64,000 bases of DNA from JBPRGG01 sp051418075 (GTDB lineage: Bacteria > Bacteroidota > Bacteroidia > Cytophagales > Cyclobacteriaceae). The notes below the pieces were generated by a model. It was not told the origin of the DNA, did not search any database, and saw only the letters and a list, made by a program, of their open reading frames with translations. The DNA lies in the NCBI GenBank assembly GCA_051418075.1, contig JBPRGG010000089.1, forward strand, positions 124,001 through 188,000, in the 5' to 3' direction. Within the stretch, counting starts at the first letter, position 1. Each line of letters starts with the position of its first letter. The translations under genes were made by a program, and so were the position numbers. Shown one piece after another: positions 53,421 to 62,129 of the stretch.

Positions 53421-55986
53421 ATTGGTCTAAGCCTTTGGTTGAATATAAAGTTTGAAAGTTATTCTTGGTAATTACAAAATTATAGATCTTAAAGTTCGAC
53501 AAATCAGCTAACGGGGAAACTTCTTCATTATTGAAATAATTATAGAATTCTAATGCGGAATCTTTTGAACTGAACTCATTGATCATGATCATGGAATAAT
53601 TATCATTCAGGATCAGGTTTGCCGTTTTCAGGTCTTCCTGTTCATAGCTTTTGATAGTTTCATTAACACTGTTGATTAACCTTTCCGAAATATTATCTTT
53701 AGGGTTGTAGACCAGGGTGAAATAATGATTTTGATCAAAGTTAAGGCTGAACTTGATCCCTTCCCTTTTCTGCATATTCACTTTGTGAGTTTCAATGGCC
53801 TGTAATAAAACCTGGGCATATTCATTGACATCACTGTTGGGATTACTCTCAATAAAATTATTCAAACTGAATTGATAATTATAAACGCCATCAACTTTCC
53901 CAGTGATCAGGATCTCCAGTAGTTTCAAATTATCAGTGAATGCATTATCGGGATATTGTTCGATCCCGCTTTTTACCAGCTTCATGGCTTGGGATAAGCT
54001 GTCTTTTTCAAAAAGTTTATAAGCCTTTTGATAGATTTGCTGCAATTTTTCACTTACCAAATTACTTTCTTCCCGGTAGTTGGGATTCAGGATTAGTTTG
54101 GCATAAATGGTATTGGGGAAATTATTGACCAGTTGATTTTTATAGAGGTTATATTTTTCCTGGTCCCCACCTTTATGGATCAGGTATAACAAATACAAAA
54201 CTTCAGGTTTATATTCGGAGGCAGGAAAACGGGACAATAACTCTTCAAAAGTAAGCCCGGCATTGGCCTTTTCATTAAGCTCAAAATTATAGATATTGCC
54301 CAGGTTATAGTAAGCATGCTCAATTTTTACCAATGCTTCCTGTTGTTCTTCCGGTGTAAACGGAATGGTGGCCAGCAATGCCTCCCGATTCAATGAATTA
54401 TCCTCAGCATCAGCTAAGTTTTCACCATCTCCCGGAACATTTTCAGATTGACTGACCGGATCAGAATCAAAATTACCGCCACCGGAACTTTTGCGGGAAC
54501 GCCGCCAGTTATCTTCCAGCTTACGGTTACCCCATTTCCTCATAAATTCGGACTGACCAATGCTTATGGCGGAAGAATTATAAAAATACCATTGAGAACC
54601 CTGGGCTTCCTGGTCATCATTGAAAATGCCCTGATCGCCAAATTGATTATTTTGCCGGTTGGTATTGCCCCGACTGGCCACTCTTTCTCTTTCTTTTTCA
54701 GCTTTTTCCTTTTCTTTTTCTTTGTCTTCAATATATTTATCCAGATAAGCCAATAGCGAGGTGGTATCCAGGCTAGCCAGATGTAGCAAACTATCCTGTA
54801 CCCTGATAGTAGTGATTTGCTCTACAAAATCGGCCAGAATTTCCTGTCTTTCTTTGATGGAAATATATTGTTCATCATCCTGGGGTAAAACACTTACCAC
54901 ACTATCATAATATGCTTTGGCAGTTTCATATTCCTTGAAATGATCATAATACAATTCGCCCAGACGCAGATAGGAATATCCTTTCTGGCGAGGATTACTC
55001 ACACTGGAAGCAATCGAATTTTTATAATAATTGATGGCCTCAGGTACATTTTCCTGCTTCAATTCAAATTCTCCCATTTCATAATAGATCTTATCCTTAA
55101 ATTCCTTGTTTTTGGAATCTCTCAGCAGGCCCCTGAAATACTTTCTCACCTTTTTCACATCACTGCCATCGGACAACTCCGTTACCTGGGCCATATTCAA
55201 TTTGGTATAAAAGGAAAGCTCATAATCCGGATTACTTTTCAATGATTTAGCATAATAATTATAGGCTTCAGCATCAAAACCAAGCATCTGGTAAATTTGT
55301 CCGATAATAAAATTGATCTTGGCTTTCCCTTCCTGGTTGGTTAAAAGGGGGGCAGCAATCACCAGGTGTTTTACCATTTCATCATAATTCTCCCGGATCT
55401 GATACAGATAAGCCCGGTTCAAAGCCAGCTCTTTGGTATTTTGTTTATTCAGTTTCTCTTTCTTAAGGTAATCGGATACAGCTACCGCATTATTATGTTC
55501 ATTATTATCTATGTAAGTGCGCATCAGGTCGATCAGGGCCTCATGCCTGGTGTCATCATGCTCACTATCCTTATTCACGATCTTAAATACGTCAACCGCA
55601 TTTTGGAATTCCGCCTGATAATACCAACTTTTCCCTACCAATATGTAGCTATCATCCACCCACTTGCTATTTTTATGTCTTTGAATAGCTATAGATGCTT
55701 TTTTATAGCATTCCTCCAGATTTTCACTTTTGCTGTTAATGATGGCAGAATCTACCTGCGGATAAACCCTTAATACTTTATTGAAATTACGCTCCTCATT
55801 TTCATTAATAGCCTTTTCAACCTCTTTCATATGCTCCCTGGCGATAAAATAAGCATTGTAATGAGCTGTAATATTATGATAAGTCTGGCTGAAAATATTC
55901 TTTCGCTCCACCGAACATCCTGAATACAAAAACAGGCCAAACATTACAAGGAATGTAATTTGCAGATTTAAGTTTTTTATTTTCAA
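53392..55986 (-). CDS. sprE: T9SS-associated TPR lipoprotein of the SprE/PorW type
   Basis: An 864-residue lipoprotein needed for type IX secretion and, in gliding species, motility. The signal ends in FLYSGC (Cys24). The start of the mature protein (TYHNITAHYNAYFIAREHMK) is the most conserved SprE/PorW block. TPR units run through 85-400 and again 555-700; a Glu/Lys-rich coiled-coil stretch (DKYIEDKEKEKEKAEKERER) and a low-complexity Ser/Asp/Asn region lie between. In known systems this lipoprotein links the outer-membrane complex to the PorLM motor side. It is divergent from the M23-bactofilin-ATP synthase genes. Confidence 0.85.
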   Translation of the reverse strand: MKIKNLNLQITFLVMFGLFLYSGCSVERKNIFSQTYHNITAHYNAYFIAREHMKEVEKAINENEERNFNKVLRVYPQVDSAIINSKSENLEECYKKASIAIQRHKNSKWVDDSYILVGKSWYYQAEFQNAVDVFKIVNKDSEHDDTRHEALIDLMRTYIDNNEHNNAVAVSDYLKKEKLNKQNTKELALNRAYLYQIRENYDEMVKHLVIAAPLLTNQEGKAKINFIIGQIYQMLGFDAEAYNYYAKSLKSNPDYELSFYTKLNMAQVTELSDGSDVKKVRKYFRGLLRDSKNKEFKDKIYYEMGEFELKQENVPEAINYYKNSIASSVSNPRQKGYSYLRLGELYYDHFKEYETAKAYYDSVVSVLPQDDEQYISIKERQEILADFVEQITTIRVQDSLLHLASLDTTSLLAYLDKYIEDKEKEKEKAEKERERVASRGNTNRQNNQFGDQGIFNDDQEAQGSQWYFYNSSAISIGQSEFMRKWGNRKLEDNWRRSRKSSGGGNFDSDPVSQSENVPGDGENLADAEDNSLNREALLATIPFTPEEQQEALVKIEHAYYNLGNIYNFELNEKANAGLTFEELLSRFPASEYKPEVLYLLYLIHKGGDQEKYNLYKNQLVNNFPNTIYAKLILNPNYREESNLVSEKLQQIYQKAYKLFEKDSLSQAMKLVKSGIEQYPDNAFTDNLKLLEILITGKVDGVYNYQFSLNNFIESNPNSDVNEYAQVLLQAIETHKVNMQKREGIKFSLNFDQNHYFTLVYNPKDNISERLINSVNETIKSYEQEDLKTANLILNDNYSMIMINEFSSKDSALEFYNYFNNEEVSPLADLSNFKIYNFVITKNNFQTLYSTKGLDQYVTFFNKHY

Positions 55987-56065
55987 CTTCTTACTAAATT
56001 TTTGTATTCAACGAAAAAAACGAATGACAAATACAATATTATTATACTAATTAGTTAATAATATA

Positions 56066-56073
56066 TACTTTTG
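56066..56073 (+). promoter_or_regulatory. Bacteroidota -7 box for the M23-bactofilin genes
   Basis: TACTTTTG is a full match to TAnnTTTG and lies ten bases before the M23 peptidase ATG, giving a very short leader. No -33 element is obvious. Confidence 0.45.
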
Positions 56074-56083
56074 ACTTAAAAGT

Positions 56084-56974
56084 ATGAAAAAAAGGCGAAA
56101 ATCAAGAAAAACACTTTCCAACAGGTTAACGAACAGGTACGTACTTATAGTTCGTAATGAAGAAAATTTTGCAGAAAAGTCTACCTTCAGCTTTTCCTAT
56201 GCTAAATTAATTGTTTTCGTATTTGCCATATTTACTGTTTTTCTGTTTATCAGCCTGTATCTGGTGAAAAGTATTCTGGCCCAATGGTTTGATCCCAGGC
56301 ATACTCAGCTGGAAACCAATCAAAAAATCATTGAATTGTCGATGAATGTTGACTCCCTGGCTGAATCGGTAGAAACCAAAGATCTGTTTATCCAGAACCT
56401 TCGCAGAATTATTGAAGGAGATTCTATTACACCGGCTGAGCCTCAGCAAGTGTCAAATCTGACCCCGGAAGAAAAATTAGCCTCTTTGAATGAAGATTTA
56501 AACCTAAACAGTACCTCAGCAATTGATTCTCAGTTCCGTAGCGAATTTGAACAATATGGAATTTCTTTAGTGACCAATGCCAATATTTATACCGGAGAAT
56601 TACAGGAAGTCGTATTTTTCACCCCTGTTTCCGGCATCATTTCTTCTCCTTACAATCCCAAAATTGATCATTATGGAGTAGACATAGTTTCCAAAGATAA
56701 TGAACCAATAAAAGCTGTAGCTGATGGTACAGTGATATTTTCAGGATGGACCCAGGAGTACGGCCATATGGTTGTATTGCAACATCGGGGTGATTTGCTT
56801 ACAGTTTATAAACATAATTCTGAATTATTACAAAAAGTTGGTAATTTTGTGAATGCCGGAGACGTTATAGCAATAATTGGCAACACCGGAGATTTAACCA
56901 GCGGACCTCACCTACATTTTGAAATTTGGTATAATGGTAATCCCGTAAACCCGGAAGAATTTGTTTCATTTTAA
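56084..56974 (+). CDS. Membrane-anchored M23 family (LytM) peptidoglycan endopeptidase
   Basis: A 296-residue cell-wall hydrolase that cuts peptide crosslinks. A basic cytoplasmic start (MKKRRKSRKTLSNRLTNRY) precedes one helix (AKLIVFVFAIFTVFLFISLYLV), then a coiled-coil region, then the M23 domain at about 185-296. The zinc ligands are present: HYGVD (His and Asp), and GPHLHFEIW (HLH) near the end; GHMVVLQH follows the usual order. A catalytically active enzyme is expected. It is 18 bases upstream of the bactofilin gene, the pairing seen in other bacteria where bactofilin positions M23 enzymes to shape the cell. Confidence 0.92.
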   Translation: MKKRRKSRKTLSNRLTNRYVLIVRNEENFAEKSTFSFSYAKLIVFVFAIFTVFLFISLYLVKSILAQWFDPRHTQLETNQKIIELSMNVDSLAESVETKDLFIQNLRRIIEGDSITPAEPQQVSNLTPEEKLASLNEDLNLNSTSAIDSQFRSEFEQYGISLVTNANIYTGELQEVVFFTPVSGIISSPYNPKIDHYGVDIVSKDNEPIKAVADGTVIFSGWTQEYGHMVVLQHRGDLLTVYKHNSELLQKVGNFVNAGDVIAIIGNTGDLTSGPHLHFEIWYNGNPVNPEEFVSF

Positions 56975-56992
56975 AAAATTATATAATTTCTC

Positions 56993-57445
56993 ATGTTCAA
57001 CAATAAGCAAGAAAAAATGTCAGCCGAAGAATTAAGTAATTCCAGCAACATTGTTGGGAAAGGAACTTTTCTGGAAGGAAATATCGAGACCTTCGGGAAT
57101 ATCAGGGTTGAGGGGAAAATCAAAGGTAATGTAAAAAGTAAGTCTAAGGTCGCGCTGGGAAAATCATCACAGGTTGAAGGCAATATCCTGGCTCAGAATG
57201 CTGAAATTGCCGGTGAGGTAAAAGGCATTATTGAGATATCTGAAATGCTTACTTTAAAACCATCAGCTGTTATTAATGGTGATATCATTACCAGCAAAAT
57301 GGTAGTAGAGTCAGGGGCAGTTCTGAATGGTACCTGCAAAATGGGTGTAACCATAAAAGAGATCAACATTGGAGAAAACGGGCAATCACAATCAAAAGAA
57401 AGTTCCCTCAAACCACCAAAATCAGAAGGAATCAAACCAAATTAG
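56993..57445 (+). CDS. Bactofilin (polymer-forming cytoskeletal protein)
   Basis: A 150-residue protein that polymerises into filaments on the membrane without nucleotide. The central right-handed beta-helix is visible as repeats of about 17 residues: IVGKGTFLEGNIETFGNIRV, EGKIKGNVKSKSKVALGKSS, VEGNILAQNAEIAGEVKGI and AVINGDIITSKMVVESGAVL. Short charged, flexible N- and C-terminal tails flank it. The partner is probably the M23 peptidase encoded just upstream. The last 77 bases overlap the following AtpZ frame. Confidence 0.92.
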   Translation: MFNNKQEKMSAEELSNSSNIVGKGTFLEGNIETFGNIRVEGKIKGNVKSKSKVALGKSSQVEGNILAQNAEIAGEVKGIIEISEMLTLKPSAVINGDIITSKMVVESGAVLNGTCKMGVTIKEINIGENGQSQSKESSLKPPKSEGIKPN

Positions 57446-57629
57446 GGAATACCTCAAGTATTCCGGCCTGGCTTTTCAAATGGTAGCAATGATCCTGCTG
57501 GCTCTATGGGCCGGTATGAAGATCGATCAATGGATGCAGTGGAAGTTTCCTCTGTTTACTATTGTTTTCATTCTGGTCGCCATTGTAGCTACCTTGATTG
57601 TTGTGATCAAAAACCTTCCCAAATCGTGA
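57369..57629 (+). CDS. atpZ: AtpZ/AtpI-family membrane protein
   Basis: An 86-residue protein with two helices (YSGLAFQMVAMILLALWAGMKI and PLFTIVFILVAIVATLIVVI), the AtpZ pattern seen upstream of F-type ATP synthase genes, where it aids c-ring assembly or divalent-ion supply. The only candidate starts before the first helix are TTG 57369, inside the bactofilin gene, and rare codons near the bactofilin stop such as ATT 57441. The conserved part begins at REYLKYSG, so the true start may be later than TTG, and translation is probably coupled to bactofilin. It overlaps the next gene by four bases. Confidence 0.75.
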   Translation: MEKTGNHNQKKVPSNHQNQKESNQIREYLKYSGLAFQMVAMILLALWAGMKIDQWMQWKFPLFTIVFILVAIVATLIVVIKNLPKS

Positions 57630-58024
57630 CGGACCTGAAAAAAAAACTTGCTTTGTACGGCCCATTTTTGGGCCTCACTATTTTTATTTCTTCGGTAATT
57701 TATCTGCTTCAGCATTTCAGGCCTGACATATTATATCATTCCATTTGGCTTCTTCTAATATATTTTCTTTTTATTACCATAATAAGTTTTAGTTTGCTTA
57801 ATTTTGCGGTCAAAAAAAATAAAGGCAATATTATGCTTTATTTTTTCGGCTCTATGATCTTTCGATTTTTTTTAAGTATCATACTTGCGTTTATAGTTAT
57901 ATATCTGGACCGTAGCCATAGCATTATATTTGCCATAAATTTTATTGTTTTGTATTTATTATTTTTAGGATTTGAAATTTTTGCCATAATAACTAAATTG
58001 GCACCCGATTTTGGAAATAAATAG
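57626..58024 (+). CDS. Small ATP synthase-associated membrane protein (AtpI-like position)
   Basis: A 132-residue protein with four predicted helices (LYGPFLGLTIFISSVIYLL, SIWLLLIYFLFITIISFSL, LYFFGSMIFRFFLSIILAFI, INFIVLYLLFLGFEIFAIIT). The start GTG 57626 overlaps the atpZ stop (GTGA). The position directly before atpB and the four-helix layout match AtpI, but sequence similarity is weak. Probable role is in ATP synthase membrane-sector assembly. atpB starts one base after its stop codon. Confidence 0.7.
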   Translation: MTDLKKKLALYGPFLGLTIFISSVIYLLQHFRPDILYHSIWLLLIYFLFITIISFSLLNFAVKKNKGNIMLYFFGSMIFRFFLSIILAFIVIYLDRSHSIIFAINFIVLYLLFLGFEIFAIITKLAPDFGNK

Positions 58025-58025
58025 G

Positions 58026-59102
58026 ATGATGCATTCAAAAAAATATATTTTGAAACAAGTTCATAGTTTACGATTATTTTTCCTGGCCATGCTCTTACTG
58101 TCTGTGGGGACTATATCCATGGCAGCTGAAGATCATGGAGAAGAGGCAGAAGCATTTGATGCAGGAGAAATGATCCTCCATCACATAGCGGATTCTCATG
58201 AATGGCATTTCTGGGAAGGTGCCACTTTATACTTGCCGGTCATCCTGTACTCTGAAAAGAGCGGTTTTGAAGTCTTTTCTTCCTCTAATTTTTATGATGA
58301 CCTGCATGAAAATGTTTCATATCGGGGATTCAGGCTGGATCATGGTGACATTATACATGTGGATGGCACAGCAGATGTTTATGATTTTTCCATCACCAAG
58401 AATGTATTTCAGATGTTTCTGAGCGTAATCCTGATGTTTTGGGTATTCCTTTCCATGGCTAAACGCTATAAGAACGACCCAAACCGACCTCCAAAGGGAA
58501 TTGCAGCTTTTTTTGAACCGATTGTAGTTTTTATCAGGGATGATGTGGCCAAACCGAATATAGGCCCGAAATATCAAAAGTATCTACCTTACTTACTTTC
58601 ATTGTTCTTTTTTATTTGGTTTAATAATGTCATTGGATTATTGCCAGGAGCAGCCAATGTCACCGGAAACCTGGCTGTAACCGGCGTATTAGCCATCTTT
58701 ACCTTCATTATTACCCAGGTAAGCGGTACCAAACATTACTGGAACCACGTTTTCAATACCCCGGGAGTTCCCTGGTGGTTGAAATGGGGTATTCCCATCA
58801 TGCCACTGGTAGAATTTATAGGTTTGTTTACCAAACCATTTTCATTGATGGTCAGGCTTTTTGCCAATATTACTGCCGGACACATCATTATCTTAAGTTT
58901 ATTTAGCCTGATCTTTATATTTCAAAGTATTTATGTGGGACCAATCAGCGTGCTGTTTGCCACATTCATGAACTTCCTGGAATTATTTGTAGCCTTATTG
59001 CAAGCCTACATATTCACCCTGCTCTCGGCCATGTATTTTGGCGGAGCAGTGGAAGAACACCATGAGCATGAAGAAGAAGCAACTGATCAGGCTTTGGTAT
59101 AA
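58026..59102 (+). CDS. atpB: F-type ATP synthase subunit a
   Basis: The 358-residue membrane subunit that forms the proton half-channels next to the c-ring. An N-terminal signal-like helix (LRLFFLAMLLLSVGTISMAAE) and a periplasmic domain with many His, Asp and Glu (about residues 35-125) precede the membrane core, as usual in Bacteroidota. The core holds VGLLPGAANVTGNLAVTGVL and FSLMVRLFANITAGHIII with the essential arginine, and ends YIFTLLSAMYFGGA. A His/Glu-rich tail (VEEHHEHEEEATDQALV) follows. ATG 58026 is chosen; a TTG at 58011 lies inside the upstream gene. First gene of atpBEFHAG. Confidence 0.93.
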   Translation: MMHSKKYILKQVHSLRLFFLAMLLLSVGTISMAAEDHGEEAEAFDAGEMILHHIADSHEWHFWEGATLYLPVILYSEKSGFEVFSSSNFYDDLHENVSYRGFRLDHGDIIHVDGTADVYDFSITKNVFQMFLSVILMFWVFLSMAKRYKNDPNRPPKGIAAFFEPIVVFIRDDVAKPNIGPKYQKYLPYLLSLFFFIWFNNVIGLLPGAANVTGNLAVTGVLAIFTFIITQVSGTKHYWNHVFNTPGVPWWLKWGIPIMPLVEFIGLFTKPFSLMVRLFANITAGHIIILSLFSLIFIFQSIYVGPISVLFATFMNFLELFVALLQAYIFTLLSAMYFGGAVEEHHEHEEEATDQALV

Positions 59103-59141
59103 TTTGTAACCATTTTTAATTTATATATAAATAGTATCACT

Positions 59142-59408
59142 ATGTTGAATGTGTTAAACTTGATTTTACTGGATGTTGGATTGGCTATCATGGGTGCTGG
59201 CATAGGTGCCGGCCTGGTTGCATTAGGCGCAGGCTTTGGTATCGGCCGGATTGGTGGACAAGCCATGGAAGCGATTGGACGTCAGCCTGAAGCAGGTGGA
59301 AAAATCCAGACTGCCATGATCATCTCTGCTGCACTTATTGAAGGTGTGGCATTATTTGGTGTGGTAGTATGTCTGCTGATTGCCCTGAATGTGGCAGGAG
59401 CAGCCTAA
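59142..59408 (+). CDS. atpE: F-type ATP synthase subunit c
   Basis: An 88-residue, two-helix subunit; several copies form the rotor ring. Helix 1 has GAGIGAGLVALGAGFGIG, the loop GRQPEAGGKI, and helix 2 the ion-binding glutamate in IISAALIEGVALFGVVVCLL. Gly after the glutamate and Phe five positions on, instead of Ser/Thr and Tyr, argue for protons rather than Na+. A strong hairpin terminator follows before atpF, so atpE can be made in excess. Confidence 0.95.
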   Translation: MLNVLNLILLDVGLAIMGAGIGAGLVALGAGFGIGRIGGQAMEAIGRQPEAGGKIQTAMIISAALIEGVALFGVVVCLLIALNVAGAA

Positions 59409-59414
59409 AATGAC

Positions 59415-59451
59415 AGTCTGTCCATACATTAGGTAGGACAGACTTTTTTTT
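59415..59451 (+). terminator. Terminator-like hairpin between atpE and atpF
   Basis: AGTCTGTCC pairs perfectly with GGACAGACT around a 12-base loop and is followed by eight T residues. By sequence it is a good rho-independent terminator, seven bases after the atpE stop and inside an otherwise continuous atp operon. It probably acts as a partial terminator or a 3' stabiliser of atpBE transcripts. Confidence 0.85.
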
Positions 59452-59475
59452 GATATTAATAATAATGATAAATAT

Positions 59476-59970
59476 ATGGAATTAGTAGTACCTGATATTG
59501 GATTGATCTTCTGGCAGACAGTTACTTTCCTGGTGGTTTTATTCTTATTAAGACGCTATGCCTGGTCTCCCATTGTAAATGGTTTAAAAGCCCGGGAAAG
59601 CTCTATTGAAGAAGCTTTGGGCAAAGCCAATGCGGCCCGTCAGGAAATCGAACAATTAAAAGGGGAAAATGAAAAATTGCTGCAGGAAGCCCGGCTGGAA
59701 AGAGAAAAAATACTAAATGATGCCCTGGGTGTAGCAGAAAACATCAAAGAACAAGCCAAACAGGAGGCTGCCCGGATCACAGAAAAAATGATAGAAGACG
59801 CACGGGTATCCATCAATACAGAGAAGCAGGCTGCTCTGACCGAAGTAAGAAACCAGGTAGCTAATTTATCCTTACAGATTGCTGAAAAACTGCTTAGACG
59901 TAATCTGAGCAACCAAAAATCCCAGCAGGATCTGGTGGAGGAGTTTATCAAGGATTTGAAGGTCAATTAA
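59476..59970 (+). CDS. atpF: F-type ATP synthase subunit b
   Basis: The 164-residue peripheral-stalk subunit. A single N-terminal helix (IGLIFWQTVTFLVVLFLLRRYAW) is followed by a long charged coiled coil (ESSIEEALGKANAARQEIEQ and so on) reaching to the F1 head. Length and layout are standard. atpH follows after one base. Confidence 0.95.
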   Translation: MELVVPDIGLIFWQTVTFLVVLFLLRRYAWSPIVNGLKARESSIEEALGKANAARQEIEQLKGENEKLLQEARLEREKILNDALGVAENIKEQAKQEAARITEKMIEDARVSINTEKQAALTEVRNQVANLSLQIAEKLLRRNLSNQKSQQDLVEEFIKDLKVN

Positions 59971-59971
59971 T

Positions 59972-60511
59972 ATGTCAAATTTTAAAGTTGCATATCGTTA
60001 CGCCAAATCCTTGTTGGAGTTGGCCCGGGATAAAGGTAAGCTTGATGCGGTGAACCGGGATATGGTGTTGTTTTCCCAGGTATGTCAGGCTAACCGGGAT
60101 TTTATGCTGATGTTAAAAAACCCGGTAATCAAACATGATAAAAAATATAAGATCCTGGTTTCCATTTTTAAAGGCAAAATAGATGACCTGACCCTGGCAA
60201 TATTTGAAATTACCACCCGAAAAAGCCGGGAAAACCTTTTACCGGAAGTGGCCAGTGTTTTTCATAAAGAATACAACCAACTCAAAGGAATAGCCGAAGC
60301 TTCATTAACCACCCAGTTTAAAATCGATGAGCCTTTGCGAAACCAGTTCCGGGAAATTATAAAGGACATTTCCGGTAGCAAGTCGGTGGAGCTTTCTGAA
60401 AAGACTAGCCCGGAATTGATCGGTGGCTATATTCTCAAGATTGGGGATAAGCAAATTGATGATTCCATCAATACCAAATTAAAAGAATTAGCAATATCTT
60501 TAAAATCATAA
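59972..60511 (+). CDS. atpH: F-type ATP synthase subunit delta
   Basis: The 179-residue delta subunit that links the b stalk to the top of F1. The N-terminal helical domain starts VAYRYAKSLLELARDKGKLD, and the C-terminal part holds the family signature near LIGGYILKIGDKQIDDSI. Normal length. It lies between atpF (one-base gap) and atpA (19-base gap). Confidence 0.94.
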   Translation: MSNFKVAYRYAKSLLELARDKGKLDAVNRDMVLFSQVCQANRDFMLMLKNPVIKHDKKYKILVSIFKGKIDDLTLAIFEITTRKSRENLLPEVASVFHKEYNQLKGIAEASLTTQFKIDEPLRNQFREIIKDISGSKSVELSEKTSPELIGGYILKIGDKQIDDSINTKLKELAISLKS

Positions 60512-60530
60512 GATTAAAAGTAAAAAAATA

Positions 60531-62111
60531 ATGGCAGAAGTAAGACCAGATGAAGTTTCAGCAATATTAAGAGAACAATTATCCAGTTTTCGTACTGAAG
60601 CTGAATTAGAAGAAGTAGGCACTGTATTACAGGTAGGTGATGGTGTTGCCAGGATATACGGACTATCACAAGCTCAGGCTGGTGAAATTATTGTTTTTGA
60701 AAATGGAGTCAAAGGCCTTGTGCTCAACCTGGAAGAAGACAATGTTGGTGCTGTATTATTTGGTGAAACCCAGGAAGTAAAAGAAGGTGATACAGTGAAA
60801 AGAACCCGTACCATTGCCTCCCTTAAGGTGGGAGAAAAGATGACGGGTCGTGTAGTAAATACGCTGGGCAATCCTATCGATGGTAAGGGACCAATTGGGG
60901 GTGAACTCTACGAAATGCCTCTGGAGCGAAAGGCTCCTGGTGTAATCTTCCGCCAACCAGTGAACGAGCCACTTCAAACCGGACTAAAAGCTATAGATTC
61001 AATGATCCCGATTGGTAGAGGTCAGCGGGAATTGATTATTGGTGACCGCCAAACCGGAAAAAGCGCTGTGGCTGTTGATACCATCATCAATCAGCGGCCA
61101 TATTTTGAGCAGGGTAAACCTGTTTATTGTATTTATGTAGCCATTGGCCAGAAAGCTTCTACCGTAGCCCAGATCGTATCAGCCCTGGAAAAGCATGGTG
61201 CCATGGAATATACCATTGTGGTTGCTGCCACAGCTTCTGATCCTGCTCCCATGCAGTTCTTCGCTCCCTTTGCCGGAGCTGCCATTGGAGAATTTTTCCG
61301 TGATACCGGACGTCCGGCCCTGGTAATATTTGATGACCTTTCCAAGCAGGCAGTTGCCTATCGTGAAGTATCGTTGTTGCTTAGAAGACCTCCGGGAAGA
61401 GAAGCCTATCCTGGAGATATCTTTTACCTGCATTCCAGATTGTTGGAAAGAGCAGCAAAGATCAATGAAAATGATGCCATTGCCCAAAACATGAATGACC
61501 TGCCGGAGTCTATCAAACATATGATCAAAGGAGGAGGTTCTCTGACTGCGCTTCCCATTATTGAGACCCAAGCAGGAGATGTTTCTGCCTATATCCCTAC
61601 CAATGTGATCTCTATTACTGATGGGCAGATATTCTTGGAATCCAATCTGTTCAATTCAGGGGTAAGACCTGCTATCAATGTGGGTATTTCCGTTTCCCGG
61701 GTAGGTGGATCAGCTCAGATTAAATCTATGAAAAAAGTGGCTGGTACTTTGAAACTGGACCAGGCCCAGTTTCGTTCTTTGGAAGCTTTTGCCAAATTTG
61801 GCTCAGACCTTGATCCGGCCACCAAAAGAACCATCGAAAGAGGACGCAGAAATGTAGAAGTTTTAAAACAGCCTCAATATTCTCCGGTTCCGGTAGAACA
61901 ACAGGTAGCCATCATTTATGCATCGACCAATGGGTTTTTGGATAGTGTCCCACAGCATAAAGTAAAAGAGTTTGAAAAACAATTCCTCAGTATCATGTCT
62001 TCAGAAAATCAGGACGTGCTGGATGAATTGAGAGCCGGTAAATTTAACGATGACATCGCCGATAAAATTAAAAAAGTAGCTTTGGAAGTGGCCAAAGGAT
62101 TTGTAAAATAA
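60531..62111 (+). CDS. atpA: F-type ATP synthase subunit alpha
   Basis: The 526-residue non-catalytic nucleotide-binding subunit of F1. Walker A is GDRQTGKSA near residue 172, preceded by KAIDSMIPIGRGQRELIIGD, and VIFDDLSKQAVAYREVSLLL contains the Walker B region. The signature PAINVGISVSRVGGSAQI is intact. Normal length and no anomalies. Its catalytic partner beta (atpD) and epsilon (atpC) are not in the window; in Bacteroidota they are usually at another locus. Confidence 0.97.
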   Translation: MAEVRPDEVSAILREQLSSFRTEAELEEVGTVLQVGDGVARIYGLSQAQAGEIIVFENGVKGLVLNLEEDNVGAVLFGETQEVKEGDTVKRTRTIASLKVGEKMTGRVVNTLGNPIDGKGPIGGELYEMPLERKAPGVIFRQPVNEPLQTGLKAIDSMIPIGRGQRELIIGDRQTGKSAVAVDTIINQRPYFEQGKPVYCIYVAIGQKASTVAQIVSALEKHGAMEYTIVVAATASDPAPMQFFAPFAGAAIGEFFRDTGRPALVIFDDLSKQAVAYREVSLLLRRPPGREAYPGDIFYLHSRLLERAAKINENDAIAQNMNDLPESIKHMIKGGGSLTALPIIETQAGDVSAYIPTNVISITDGQIFLESNLFNSGVRPAINVGISVSRVGGSAQIKSMKKVAGTLKLDQAQFRSLEAFAKFGSDLDPATKRTIERGRRNVEVLKQPQYSPVPVEQQVAIIYASTNGFLDSVPQHKVKEFEKQFLSIMSSENQDVLDELRAGKFNDDIADKIKKVALEVAKGFVK

Positions 62112-62129
62112 GCTAAAGCAGCCGATTAA

